64,000 nt of DNA, taken from contig JAHLEZ010000002.1 in NCBI GenBank assembly GCA_020726505.1, forward strand, positions 3,410,001-3,474,000, read 5' to 3'. Origin of the DNA: Leptodontidium sp. MPI-SDFR-AT-0119 (Eukaryota > Ascomycota > Leotiomycetes > Helotiales > Leptodontidiaceae). This document shows, one piece after another, positions 22,065-33,016 of this stretch. Made by a program: the position numbers and the translations under genes. The notes beneath the pieces are model-generated. The model saw nothing but the letters and a program-made list of their open reading frames with translations, was not told the DNA's origin and made no database searches. Position 1 is the first letter of the stretch, and each line of letters opens with the position of its first letter.

Positions 22065-22817
22065 ATGGTACGAACTCGAATCGAGGCGCGGACCGGTGCC
22101 ACAACACGTTCAGGTCCTATCTGCGGCAGTTTAGTACCTCGTTACTCTACTACTAAACGTAGTGAATGGACCGGTTACGGCTGTTTTCTTTATGGCAGGC
22201 CTTCTACTGGTGGAGTGATTATACGAGAATCTTGCGATCTCGTAGAATTGCGGTATTTTGGATTTGATCCCTTCGATGTCCCTGCGACAAGGCTTGAGAA
22301 TCAAGACGATGAAGATGAGTTCTGTCGGCTTTTGAAGAAAATAGGGGGGAAATGGTGGACGAGTGAGCAGAGGTGGCATGATGTTACTGATGAGCGTTAT
22401 CGGCCGGATAGGCGGCCGAATAGGGAGGAATTACTGGAAATTTATATTGGGTGGCCGAAGGCTGGTGGGGTACTGGTACTAGAAGGAGACAATAGTGAAG
22501 TACCAGCTGAGATAGGGATGTTAAGGATGGTGACGGAGATGGAGGAGAGATGTTCTCTTTTACGGAAGTTTGGTGCTGTGTTTTATGAAAACCCGGACTC
22601 GTATCCTGGATTTGAGGGCTTGGGCCCGAGGAAGATTAGTTATGATGAGGATGAAGCAGATGAGGATGAGGAGGAGGAGAATGGAGCAGATGAAGAGGAT
22701 GAGAGTAACGATGGGCAAGCTGTGTTAGGGCAGGGTCAGGGACGGCAAGCTAAGGTCCAAGGATGGAAAATGTGTGTGTTGTTAGTGATATTTATCATTT
22801 GGATGGAATTTTTGTAA
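22065..22817 (+). CDS. Hypothetical protein with acidic tail and hydrophobic C-terminus
   Basis: Intronless 250-aa ORF. The core (residues about 35-190) has a regular, folded-looking composition: GYGCFLYGRPSTGGVIIRE, VELRYFGFDPFDVP, DEFCRLLKKIGGKWWTSEQR and EIYIGWPKAGGVLVLEGD. I recall similar uncharacterised ascomycete proteins with CxLYGRP and FCRLLKxxGGxWW motifs, but no function is known. A near-continuous Asp/Glu stretch follows (DEDEADEDEEEENGADEEDE). The last 18 residues are hydrophobic (CVLLVIFIIWMEFL), which would suit a tail anchor. It borders the cluster of broken allorecognition-type genes but is itself intact. The first ATG of the frame is taken as the start. Confidence 0.7.
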   Translation: MVRTRIEARTGATTRSGPICGSLVPRYSTTKRSEWTGYGCFLYGRPSTGGVIIRESCDLVELRYFGFDPFDVPATRLENQDDEDEFCRLLKKIGGKWWTSEQRWHDVTDERYRPDRRPNREELLEIYIGWPKAGGVLVLEGDNSEVPAEIGMLRMVTEMEERCSLLRKFGAVFYENPDSYPGFEGLGPRKISYDEDEADEDEEEENGADEEDESNDGQAVLGQGQGRQAKVQGWKMCVLLVIFIIWMEFL

Positions 22818-23851
22818 TAGGGTAAGAGTGCGAGTGGCAATACATTCATTGAATAAACGGATAACAATCCGCATCGACAAAAGCACCGCCATCCTGTGAT
22901 ACTAACCAAGAACGCCGAATTGAATGCGCCAAATAAATTCCGAGCAGAGAAAACTGACACTTCACCTCTAATACTTCCTCTTCTTTAAATGCCACCGGAT
23001 TTAAGAAGAGAATATGCAGATAGGATTGTTCTCTCCCGGCCGTTTGATAACATTAGGAGGTTTGATTTTATTTGTTGCGGCTGATATTTAGAATCCTGAT
23101 TAACACCTTTAGCTATCACCAGAACTCTGGTTGCTGAGGCATTCCAAAAGCCTTCCAGTTGTATCAGGTGTGCCGGCTACAAACACAGAGGTAGGGGACC
23201 TCCGAGAACAGTTGCACGTATCCAAACAGGGGAATGCAAGTCTCCAGAAGCGGCTGGCAGAAAGGAACAACGAGCCAACGTAGAGGATCTCAGACACTCA
23301 AATTGATGTTATGTAAAATAATCCAACAATGCAGAAATTAACAGCATCGAAGGAGGATTTGCAGAGGGTGCGATGCGAGTTGGCAGAAAATGTGCCAAAA
23401 TGTCTCACATTCACATTGATAGGCGTGTGTTGAGTTTTTACTTGACAACGAACCAAGACTCGAGGACTCAAACGTTAGTAATCCCTTCGCCAGATCGAGG
23501 AACCTCTGCCGGCAGGTAGTATATCCGTGAACTTACCCGAATTACAACAGTGTGACGTCTAGAGCGCCCTTAAGACGCATGTTATTAAGCGGTACCGCTG
23601 CTTTGCCTGCCAGAGATCTGGAGTGGTTTATGATATCGATTCACATTCGAACTAATAACCAAGAAATCGCGTTATGCCATGAGTTAAAAGAAAGTAGAAG
23701 GGTGGTTAAGAAGCGAGCGTGTACGTGAAACAAGATACACATTAATAAGATTTGATGGGTGATATTCCTTGTTCCTTCCCCGTGGTGTTCTTTACTTCGC
23801 AAGAAAATTCCGACATGGTGCATCAGAAGTGAGGCCTCCTTATCCTCTCCT
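22818..23851. other. Intergenic with coiled-coil gene relic
   Basis: About 1 kb between convergent genes. Most of it holds nothing identifiable. A short stretch at 23187-23415 reads as broken coiled-coil sequence and is listed separately. Confidence 0.45.
23187..23415 (+). pseudogene. Possible relic of a coiled-coil gene
   Basis: Two short plus-strand frames read as heptad-like coiled coil, LREQLHVSKQGNASLQKRL and QKLTASKEDLQRVRCELAE, separated by a stop and a frame change. No start, splice signals or domain support a working gene. It may be the remains of one, or a chance translation. Confidence 0.3.
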
Positions 23852-24796
23852 TTATTTGGTATTTGCTATGATCCTTTCTCCCAACAAACCTGTGAGGTCT
23901 CTTGCAAAACACCCGCCTTCCTCCATCAACCCTAGAAACTTATCATCCTTTGCTATTGTCCCAAATACGCACACAACAAAATGCACAACCATCCTGCGCA
24001 AATTATCCAAGTCCCGCCCAGCTTCGTTGTCTCGGGTATTCTCATTGCAGTAACTGAATCGAGCAAGTTCTATGACCTTTTCCATACGGTCTGTAACAAC
24101 TTCGAAAGAACAGAGCGCGTGATGCAATTTGTCAAGAGCCAAAAAATGGAGATCCGGAATGTCGTACGTGTCAGCGAAGACATATACTCGGGCGTGACAA
24201 AGAAATGGGCCACTGTCGGCTTCACAGTCTGCCAGATGTTCGCGTGGTCGAAACTTGGGGCTAACCACAGAATACGCGCGACATTGGAACTCGTCCCAAA
24301 GTTTCTGCCTGGGTGTTTCAAGACTACATCGTTCACAAAACTCTAAACCGGCATCGAAATCTTCCAACTTGAAGCCGCGCTTTTTCTTCTCAGACTTCTT
24401 CGAAGCCAGGAAGGCTCTTTCCCCATAATCACACTCAGGAGGAGACCCCCCCTATCGAATTTGGAGCTAGGAAGCACAATTTGCTGTTGTGCTGGTGTGT
24501 AGTCCCCCCTGTAGGCATATTCGCAGAACCTAACAAAGGTTTGTTCGTCGACTTCCTCTAGTGTTGCAACTCCATTTAGTGCTTCGCACATCGAACCGTT
24601 CATCAACGTGGCAAGAGGACCCGAAAGGGTTTCTACGACAGTAGTATGAATCGTAAAGGGCGTGCGGTCCTGATCGTTTAAACCTACGAGGAATTGGAAG
24701 TTCCTCGAAGTGAGAAGTCTTATCCGCACAGGTCAGCTTCTATTGTGAGTAAACCCTAGACTAAGGACGTGTTTACTTATCAAAGTTGATCGTCAT
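23852..24796 (-). pseudogene. BTB/POZ-domain protein gene, frameshifted
   Basis: BTB-domain protein of the type common in Pezizomycotina. Exon 1 (24796-24777, MTINFDK) splices over a 58-bp intron to exon 2 (24718-23852). The BTB fold begins LLTSRNFQFLVGLN, with PFTIHTTVVETLSGPL and FVRFCEYAYRGDYTP. After this the frame breaks: upstream reading continues into RGGLLLSVIMG..., while the family-like continuation (SPPECDYGERAFLASKKSEK) lies in another frame. The change falls on a run of seven G (24446-24452, read on the minus strand). The total exon length is one base short of a multiple of three, so a single-base loss in this run explains it. The rest stays open to 23852 (ARVYVFADTYDIPDLHFLALDKL, usual in this family). 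Either a recent pseudogene or a homopolymer sequencing error. Confidence 0.8.
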
Positions 24797-25074
24797 CCTT
24801 AACTACCCAAGTCTCTGATCGATCGGTTGACTTCTGTGGTCTCTTCACAAATGGAGAAATATTTTGGTTGATGGTTGAAGACGCCGGGGTAAGGTTGCGG
24901 CTCTCGAAGCCGTGGTATTACGTGACTAAGCGCTGAGCCGCAGGCTGCGCCGCTCAATGTGAGGCTAAGCTTAAGACAATATGTTTTATGCTGTTGACGA
25001 TATTATTACACTATTACAATATCACGATAAGCTTCGGTTTCCGTATAAGCGACTTAGACTAATCATCAATCTAA

Positions 25075-26558
25075 ATGACGCTATATAAATACCGACAGAT
25101 TGACCTCGATAGACCTGCTATTCGGCTCCTTCGACTTCTCGGAGGGAGCCTCGCGGACGATATTCACTGTCACATCTTCGATGGATGGCTCAACCAATCT
25201 GGAGGTGGCATACCCTATCATGCTTTGTCGTACACATGGGGAACAACGGAGAAGGTTGCCAAGTTATTCGTCAATGGAGGCATATTATATGTCACTTTCA
25301 ATTTATACACGGCACTCCAGCATTTACGCTTTGAAGACGAGGACCGATCCTGTGGATTGATGCTATCTGTATTAATCAGGACAACGAAAAAGAGCGAATA
25401 CATCAAGTTCAACAAATGGGTAGGATATATAAAGCCGCCGAACGAGTTGTTATCTGGCTAGGCCAGGGTACTAAGGAGACCGACCTTGTTATGGATTTCA
25501 TGAAGCAGCTACATGACAGGAATGTTAGCGTCGGAGGTGATTGGCGGCCTTCAGCTCAAATTAGACTGGATCATGTCAAGGAAGACCAAATCGCCATATT
25601 ACGCGACGGAATGAAGGTGATATTGACGCGATTATGGTTTAGGAGAATTTGGATCTTGCAAGAAATTGCTCACGCTCGAGTCGCTATAATCCACTGCGGC
25701 AAAAAGTCTGTCTCAGCGCGGGCTTTTGCCCAAGTTCCGTCTATAATAGGAATACACCCACAGCCCAATTGCCAGGCTGTTCTAGATATAATGCCAGGTG
25801 TCTCACGAGAAGAGTCCTGGTGGAGCCAACAGCGGAACCTTCACACTCTGTTAGTGAAGTTTCGTGAAAGCGAAACAAGTGACGAACGCGATATTATCTA
25901 CACCTTGCAAAGAATATCATCAGATGGATGCCAGAGCGATGTCTTGGTTCCAGATTACACGAAGTCAATACAGGAGGTCATCCGGGAAACAATCTCATTT
26001 CTGTTATCTCCTACCAATCGAGATAGATCACTTTATCAGTTTTTAGACTGGACTCTGCCAGAGTTTTTACAGAGGTTGGATACATTAGGTCCCGTGGTAC
26101 TTGAAAGTGCATATGAGCAAGGAGAAGGAGATTGTAATGAGGCTGAGGTTAGGCTCACACCAACTCCGTTAACTGGACCAAAAGATCACAATATTCAGCG
26201 CAAGCTGAATACGCCCAACTTCGTCCATATATTACCGACTATTGTCACGTGCCCATTACAGAGATATTACAGAGATATAGTCAAGTTATTACTTCACCAT
26301 GGTACCGAGCTCAAAGGAACAGATGAATGGGGTCAAACCCCGCTTTCTGTAGCTGGGACCAAGGAACAGGCGCCATTGCTCTCTGTTGCAGAGTATATTC
26401 CAGCTGCCTACCCCGATACCACGAGCTCGTGTCACGATTATGAGCTCTGTGCCGACTGCCCTAACATCTTGAGTATTGAGGATGCTAAGGCAAACCTTCG
26501 GAATGAGATGTTGAGCCATTGGGCTCTCAAAAGTCTTAGAAAAGGAATTCTCCCTTAA
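25075..26558 (+). pseudogene. HET-domain protein with ankyrin-like tail, frameshifted
   Basis: Heterokaryon-incompatibility (HET) domain protein, a family that triggers cell death after fusion of unlike hyphae. The frame from 25075 gives IPYHALSYTWG and the Leu-rich TALQHLRFEDEDR segment. The next conserved block, LWIDAICINQDNEKERIHQV then MGRIYKAAERVVIWLG, is in a different frame. At 25345-25353 the sequence reads cgatcctgtgg where the family needs one more base (Arg-Ile-Leu-Trp). The ORF length (1484 nt) is one base short of whole codons. Downstream the second frame is open for about 400 codons, including WFRRIWILQEIAHA and one ankyrin-like unit (IVKLLLHHGTELKGTDEWGQ). The long clean second frame implies a recent lesion or a sequencing error. 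The promoter is shared with the BTB gene (278 bp between starts). Confidence 0.82.
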
Positions 26559-27938
26559 GATAATTATTATAGAAGGCCTCACGGAACCTTCGCGAGTATA
26601 CTATTACGTCTCTTGTGAAAGTTAAACTAAGATTTATTGTCTCTCTTAGTATAACTATATTATTAAATGTTTTCAGAGTCAACTTTAGCTCCGGCGTGTA
26701 GTCTAAAGCATCCGCGATTATATTAGATACGATTCGTAGGTGATCCGGTGGGTTCTCGGATATGTTTCTCGAAAGGTCCAAAGTTCTAGATTTAAGTATA
26801 TTAACTTAATAATCTTCGTAGAGTAACTGTCAGTGTTGTTATTGCTTCCTCGACGTGCTTCGAGTATTAAGGCGAGTCTCGGGGGAGGATTTGATCGATC
26901 CCTATTGAATCTAGCCTTTACACAAGTGCCCTATTAGAGATATAATAAAGTACTCCAAAGTTTGTCATCGATTTCACCCTATAGCCTAAGACCTTTTTTG
27001 TCTATAGTAAAGTTAACGATATAAGCTTGCCACTAAGTAACTTAGTGTTAGTGTAGTACCGGTTTATGTACTACGTAATATATAGATGTATTCGTATAGC
27101 GATAAAGTAAACAATACATAGTTGAAAAATCTGTGTATTTTCTAAGAGAGTGCGAGGAGAGCCAGACTATATATTACGAAACCCCACCGAATGTGCTCCG
27201 AAACTATTCCGACTAGGCTCTGACCCCTGACCTTGACCCGCACCTTCTTTTCCAGACCAAAGTATACTCATGTAGGGACCTGTGGACCAACACCTTCAAT
27301 TTGTGTCATATGGCAGTCACAACGCAATTGATAACTTCTCAGTAGCTTGGAAGGACTCGGAAAATCAAATACAAATGTTCTAGTTATTTCAAGAACAGTA
27401 AAGGTTTAATAGTGATGCTGCGGAAAACAATTGCTGTTATACTTTATGTTAAAGCTCTTTCTAGACCCAACGCCATGAAGAGAACAGAAAAAGAAAAAAA
27501 AATCTTACTAGCCATGTCAGAGGTATTCAAGAGAGAGTGTGGATTTAGATATCAGGGAGGGAAGGGATAATAGAATAGTAATCAATAAAGGTTCACTACG
27601 CGACCATTTAAGAAGAGGCTTGCTAAAGTTACTTTTCATCCTTTTAAGCCCTGAATGACTTCCTGTCTACCAGTAGCCCTGGATTATTTATTCACTCCTA
27701 TTTGATAGGTGTGTTTGAATTATCATTCTGGGTGACGATTTAGACTCATTCGCGGTCTCTCAATCTCAGCTCGCTTGGAAGAGTCCTTCATAACATGGAA
27801 GCCCTTGGCTTTTTCCCACCACTCCAACTTCCACAAGAGGAGCGGCCGTTCGGGTCCGTCACGCTTTCGTGGTTTGTTTTGCTTGACTCAGGGAATATAA
27901 AAATGACTTTTGTCCATAACTACACTATCGAGAAATTG
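26559..27938. other. TA-rich gene-free stretch, possible decayed repeat
   Basis: About 1.4 kb between convergent broken genes. From 26560 to about 27150 the sequence is dense in TA dinucleotides with interspersed CG words. This could be old transposon DNA altered by repeat-induced point mutation, but I cannot identify a parent element. The remainder includes 3' flanks. Short frames only. Confidence 0.4.
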
Positions 27939-30523
27939 TCAAGGATATTCTTCAGCATCGATGAAGTTCTCCTCTTCGTCACTATCTTCACCTTCTGGGT
28001 CGTTAAAGAATTGGTCCTTCTCACGTGAGTACCTAACAGTAGACAACAAACGGACGAAAGCATCACGGTCTTCCGTCCCGGCGCCTAGCCCATTCGCCAG
28101 TCTGAACTCTCTATGTTGTTCAAAATCATCAATGGGTCGAGGGGAAAGACAGAAGTGCTGCTCACTGCCCTCGAGAGCTCGCATAACCTCAATATCTCCG
28201 TACCAGGCAGTGAAATGCAGGATATTGACATCGCCTTCACGAGCACGACGCCCCGGCTGAAGCTTTAGAAGCTGGTTCGTCATTGCCCCGTACTCGAGGA
28301 GCAGCTTTAGTTGCTCGGTCCTGTTTCTAAAGATGGCTTCCGAGAGAGGTGTATTGCCGTACAAATCTCTCGCTTCAGTACTAGCTCCGTGCTTCAGCAA
28401 CAGTTGCGTGGTGCAGGGGTTCCCGCGAATGGACTTTAACAAGGGCGTCTGGCCATAGACGTCTCTAACGTTAACGCCTGCTCCTTCCTTTATAAGCATT
28501 TCGACGAAATCGAGACCAGTACTGGGAAACGCAACAGCGATTCGAAATGCAGTTCTCCCCCAAGAGTCTGTCGCGTCGACATTGGCCCCAGCGTCGATAA
28601 GAAGTCGAGCGCAGCCTACCTGGCTTGATTGTGGTGCTTGACACACTTCGTGTAGAGGACTCATTTGTTCCTTGTCCATGGAATTTGGAGAAGCTCCGTG
28701 TCCAAGAAGCGCTTCGATAGCAGTCATGTTGCCCTGGATAACCGCCCAATGGAGAGGAGACCGGCCTAGTGAGTCGTGGGTATTAATGCAGCTATGATTC
28801 AGCCTTAACTGTTGGTATAAGTCAGCTTTTTCGAGCCCGATAACGACATGATGCAATGGCGTAAAGCAGAGGTCGTCCGTGATGCTCATCTCCGCCAGTG
28901 AAATGTCCATTTTGGCAGACCAGGGCGGTTTTTGGGAGGGCCGGTCTATTAGTAAACTTGATTGTGCATATGCGCAAGCGGAACTAGACGAGGTTTATTA
29001 ACATTGATGCTTTAAGCCGGAGAAAGTGGTAAACTTACATTCCTCGCGGGTCCACAAGGTGTGAATTTGCACCATGATCTAGTAATAACTCCACTATATC
29101 ATTACTTCGGAACTTCAGAGCTAACTATGACGATGAATCTTAGCTTGTATCAGTTACACATTCCAAAAGATTATTTACTTACAAGTAGGAAGGAAGTTCC
29201 ATCGTCATCAGCCATATCGTTAACCATTATCGTTCCCTCTCTCAATATTTGTAAGAATTCGTCACATTGGCCATGTTCGATAAATCTCCAAGCGTCATGC
29301 GAAGCGGATATCGCCCGTGGGAAGCCAATTGACCACGAGCCAGACAATCCACCAAGATCCCGAAAGCATGCCGTGAACGTGAACATTTTCTTCATCATCC
29401 ATTGTGGAAAATAGTATGTGAGCTGGCATGAGACGGTTTTTCGCTGTTGGCATCCTGTGTAATTGCATGGTCGCAGTTGAAGTAGGGGCGTTCCAGTGTA
29501 GCTGTAGAAGAGATTACCCAGAAGATCAGTTAACCATCGCGGGCTTTCCATGTTCTTTCGGGGATGACATTGGCATGGACAGCTCCAGTAACAGGTACCT
29601 TTACTAATTGAAGCCTGAATACTAGCGTGGCAATCAAATCGGCTAGGATCATCACTATTCGAGCGATACGAGTCGAATTTCTTCTCAGAAAATTGCAGCA
29701 TCGACGTACTACTGGTTGCTGGCGCTGAAAGTTCCGATCTGGTGACTTCAAATTGGCCAGAACGATGTGGTGAATTTGGCGCTGTGAAGGTTTCTCCGGG
29801 GTTTTCTTCGATCGCAGGACAAGATACGGCCCTACTGAACTTCCTCTCCAGCTCCTGAGCAGTATCGGAAAACGCTGAGTATATACCATCTTCACTAGCT
29901 TGGACTTGATTTAACACCAGACCATGTACGTTCAGAATCAGCCTGTGGTCCGCTTGCCTACAATACATATCAATTATCGTTTCATCGCCGGGTCTTCAAG
30001 TAACGAACCGGTGGATGTTGTTGAGAGCAGCCAAAGCTGTGCTGATGTTCCGGTGAGCCCGGAGAAACCTTTCCCGTATCTTGCCAATTGACTTCTTCGA
30101 TTTCAGCCAAGTGCCGAATGATACGCTTAAGCGCGAACTGCTCTTATCGCCATCGCCATTCGATGTCTCGCTCCTGCTAGAGCACGCATCAATCAACCCA
30201 TCAAGCTTCTCCAGCGGTTCTCGGGCACCTTTATAAGCCCTTCAATGAAATCCAGGTCTCCTGGAGAGAGAGTGTCTTGGGCGATGTTGTCGGTCGCTTT
30301 CTGAACCAGAGAAAGGAGAGCTTGTAGCTCACTGACCTGGGTAATACATAACGCATCAGTGATATTTCTACAACGAGGTTGGTTTCTCTATTACCTCGTT
30401 CGCTAGCTCAAGAATCTCTCGCGGCGCATGACGCAAATTGTAGAGGGAGCGCAACGCTTTCGATGTTTGGGATGCTAATCCGACGACGGCGATGAGGCTT
30501 GCTGTGAGCGAGAGCGGGTCCAT
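27939..30523 (-). pseudogene. Ankyrin-repeat protein with N-terminal NLR-type helical domain, frameshifted
   Basis: Five exons: 30523-30395, 30336-30009, 29957-29183, 29124-29039 and 28983-27939. The N-terminus MDPLSLTASLIAVVGLASQT is the helical domain found at the start of many fungal NLR-like and ankyrin proteins. A Cys-rich central part (CYWSCPCQCHP, LFYSYTGTPLLQLRPCNYTG) precedes a run of ankyrin repeats, for example DIVELLLDHGANSHLVDPRG, LGRSPLHWAVIQGNMTAIEA, TQLLLKHGASTEARDLYGNT and LLLEYGAMTNQL. The tail is acidic. Exon 2 breaks near 30230: FIEGLIK should continue as GAREPLEKLDGLIDAC, which is one frame away. Exon 2 is 328 nt where phase requires 329, so one base is missing. All other junctions close in phase, which makes the rest of the model firm. 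The likely role was recognition or signalling in nonself responses, by inference. Confidence 0.82.
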
Positions 30524-31039
30524 TGCGCCGTGAGGCTTGTTAAGATAGCTAAGGTATCAAAGATGAAACAAACACTGCGCTTGTTGTTTGCTTTATCAAC
30601 CTGTCTCACGACGGTGTCAGCTGGCTCTGGCTGCGCCATGCTGCTGCTTTTGCATAGCCCGACTCAGGATTGGATGAGAAGCCCACGCCCGCCCAATGCG
30701 CAGTACTGTACAGTCGTAGGCGGCTAAGAGGGAGATGCATTTTCCAGGAGTGAGTGCTTTCAGCCTTGTTTGATTTACTGAAATCGCACGCCTTGGAGCT
30801 GAAGGTGAGGGAGGTTAAAAACGCCTATGTGTGCACCTGCTGGGAGTCTCTGAGCAGCCTAACACGCGAGCGAGCATTGACATGGGGAGAAGGATTCACC
30901 CCTCCTCAACCGTTCACACCACTCGGTATTTGCTCCTTTCTCCGAATATTGAGGTGCGCGGATATCTTCCACATCGATCTGCAAATTTAAACTCTAGCCA
31001 TATCCGCGGCCATCATTGCGTAGAGAATGCCAGCTCAGA
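30524..31039. promoter_or_regulatory. Divergent promoter region between ankyrin and HET genes
   Basis: 516 bp between two head-to-head starts, so it presumably held both promoters. Short frames within it have no support. Confidence 0.45.
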
Positions 31040-33016
31040 ATGAAGACATTCAGGCTCATTAATACACTCGTCTGGACCGTCGAGACCTTCGAGACCGGGA
31101 GAGCACCGCCTTACCTCGCCATCTCCCACGCCTGGTCAGACAACATCTTCCCCAAGCAGCTGCCTCTCAATCCATCATTCGGCGGCAACGCCGTTAGGCA
31201 GACACTCCTGAAAAGAGGCTTAGATTCCGTGACATATTGCTGGGTCGATCTTTTCTGCATCAAACAAGACTCCGAGGATGATGTGAACGAGTAGATCCCG
31301 CTTATGGGCCAGATCTACGGCAACGCTGAAGCCGTCTTGATCATTCTCACGAACGAGCTGAATCTTACACAAAGGCAAGTTGATTACGGTACAGCTCAGC
31401 TAGATGAGGCGCTTGCCATTTGGAAAGAGGAGGCCTGGACCGATGGCCAAATGAGCCAGTACTGGGGACTTGGGGAAGGGCGGACCAAACTTGTGCAGGC
31501 GATGAAAATACTCTCCCGTTTTACGAATGCTACTTGGGGCACGCGCGTCTGGACATTGCAAGAATACCTCCTAGCTACGAACATTTTGTGGATTGGTTCT
31601 GACTTAGAGCCGATATCAATCGACGATGAGCTCTTCGTCGCCATACCCGGGCTTTGTGAACAGCTTGACATCACCGAATGCACGGTTCGAGGAGATTCAA
31701 TAGACAACGACTATGATCTGCTTTTCTCGCACTTCTCTGGTATGGCAGCTAGCCGCGTGGGCGCAACAGATCGGACACGAGTGATGGAGATGCTCGGAAA
31801 TCGACAAGCATTTCTCCCTGTCGACGGGGTCTACGGTATAATGGCCGTCTCAACGGTGGAGATTAGCATTCAACCGAAAGAGTCGAGGGAGAGCGCATGG
31901 AAGAGGTGGTTAGAGGCAGCGTTGACAGCTGGACATCTAAGATGGCTGATGATTCCTCCCGCTATACTCTCGGCCGAGGAAGCTGCGGAGTTAACGTGCG
32001 AAGGGGTTCTTTGCTCAAAAAGACATGAGCTCTCGTCTGCCTCGGGACTGGATCGTGTAACACCTTATGGGCCAGTGGTTGTTTCTAAGGCTACAGTATC
32101 GTTAACCGCAAGACACATTGGACCTTGCACTACTCTTCGTAAACTTGGTCCTGTGCACCGGTGCGATAAGGGGTGGATTCATCGACACCTGACTCTCATT
32201 GTCTATTCAAAAGGCGAATGGTCCTCCGCTATCGATATAGCTGTCGCATTCGGCTCCGGGCGATATAATAACAAGCAGCTTATCCTGATTGCGCAGGTCC
32301 TCAAGAATAACTACGACAGGGCGGTACGATTCATTGAACGGCGTATGGAACGCAAATTCTATCCCATTCTTCAGTCGGAGCCACACCGGTCCGTATGGGC
32401 TGATTTCATGCAACTATTGTCACGACCCGTCATGGATACTACGAACTTCGGTGTTGGGTATCTTATTCGGGTTCGATGTCCTATGACGCAAATACCCTTC
32501 TTAACGGTTCTGGTCACCAACGGACTCCGCCCTAAAGGTGGTCTTGTGGCCTTTGATTGTAACGCACGAAGTGTGGATCGACGACATACGCTCTTGATCT
32601 GTGAGAGGTCGGCCACAGAAGTACAGAAACAAGCAAGTGACCCAACTCTTATCTGGCATAAAGCAGGAGTTACGATTTCAGTGGGAGAAGACTACGCGAT
32701 TGGATGGGATGATATTCCGCTAGAAACGATCAATGTTGGAGGATCGAGATGTCAGGTTTGCAAACGGACTTCGGTTTCTGATATCAGCGTTCAGCCATCG
32801 CTCCATATTCCAAGACCTAGAAGGGACCATGCTAGGACGATTCGAAGGGTGTTATGGAAACGGCGCACAAAAAGGGTGCTTAAGAAGATCACCAGCAAAG
32901 TCATAGGATTAAGACTGGATTTGAGAGACCTCAACCGCTCGCGAAGACAAGATATCTTCTTGAACGAACTCCACAATAGGCAATTCGCTCCCGTTTACTC
33001 CCCTTTCCACCCCTAA
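31040..33016 (+). pseudogene. HET-domain protein with premature stop
   Basis: The intronless 659-codon frame from ATG 31040 (MKTFRLINTLVWTVETFE) encodes a HET domain: YLAISHAWSDNIFP, YCWVDLFCIKQDSEDD, IPLMGQIYGNAEAVLIIL and TRVWTLQEYLLA, followed by DRTRVMEMLGNRQ and a long C-terminal part typical of fungal HET proteins. Codon 85 (31292-31294) is TAG. The frame is identical on both sides, and family members usually have Gln or a similar residue just before IPLMG, so a CAG-to-TAG transition is the simplest explanation. Only 84 residues would be made unless the stop is read through. The remaining 574 codons have no other stop, so the lesion looks young. The ankyrin gene lies head-to-head upstream. 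Confidence 0.85.
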
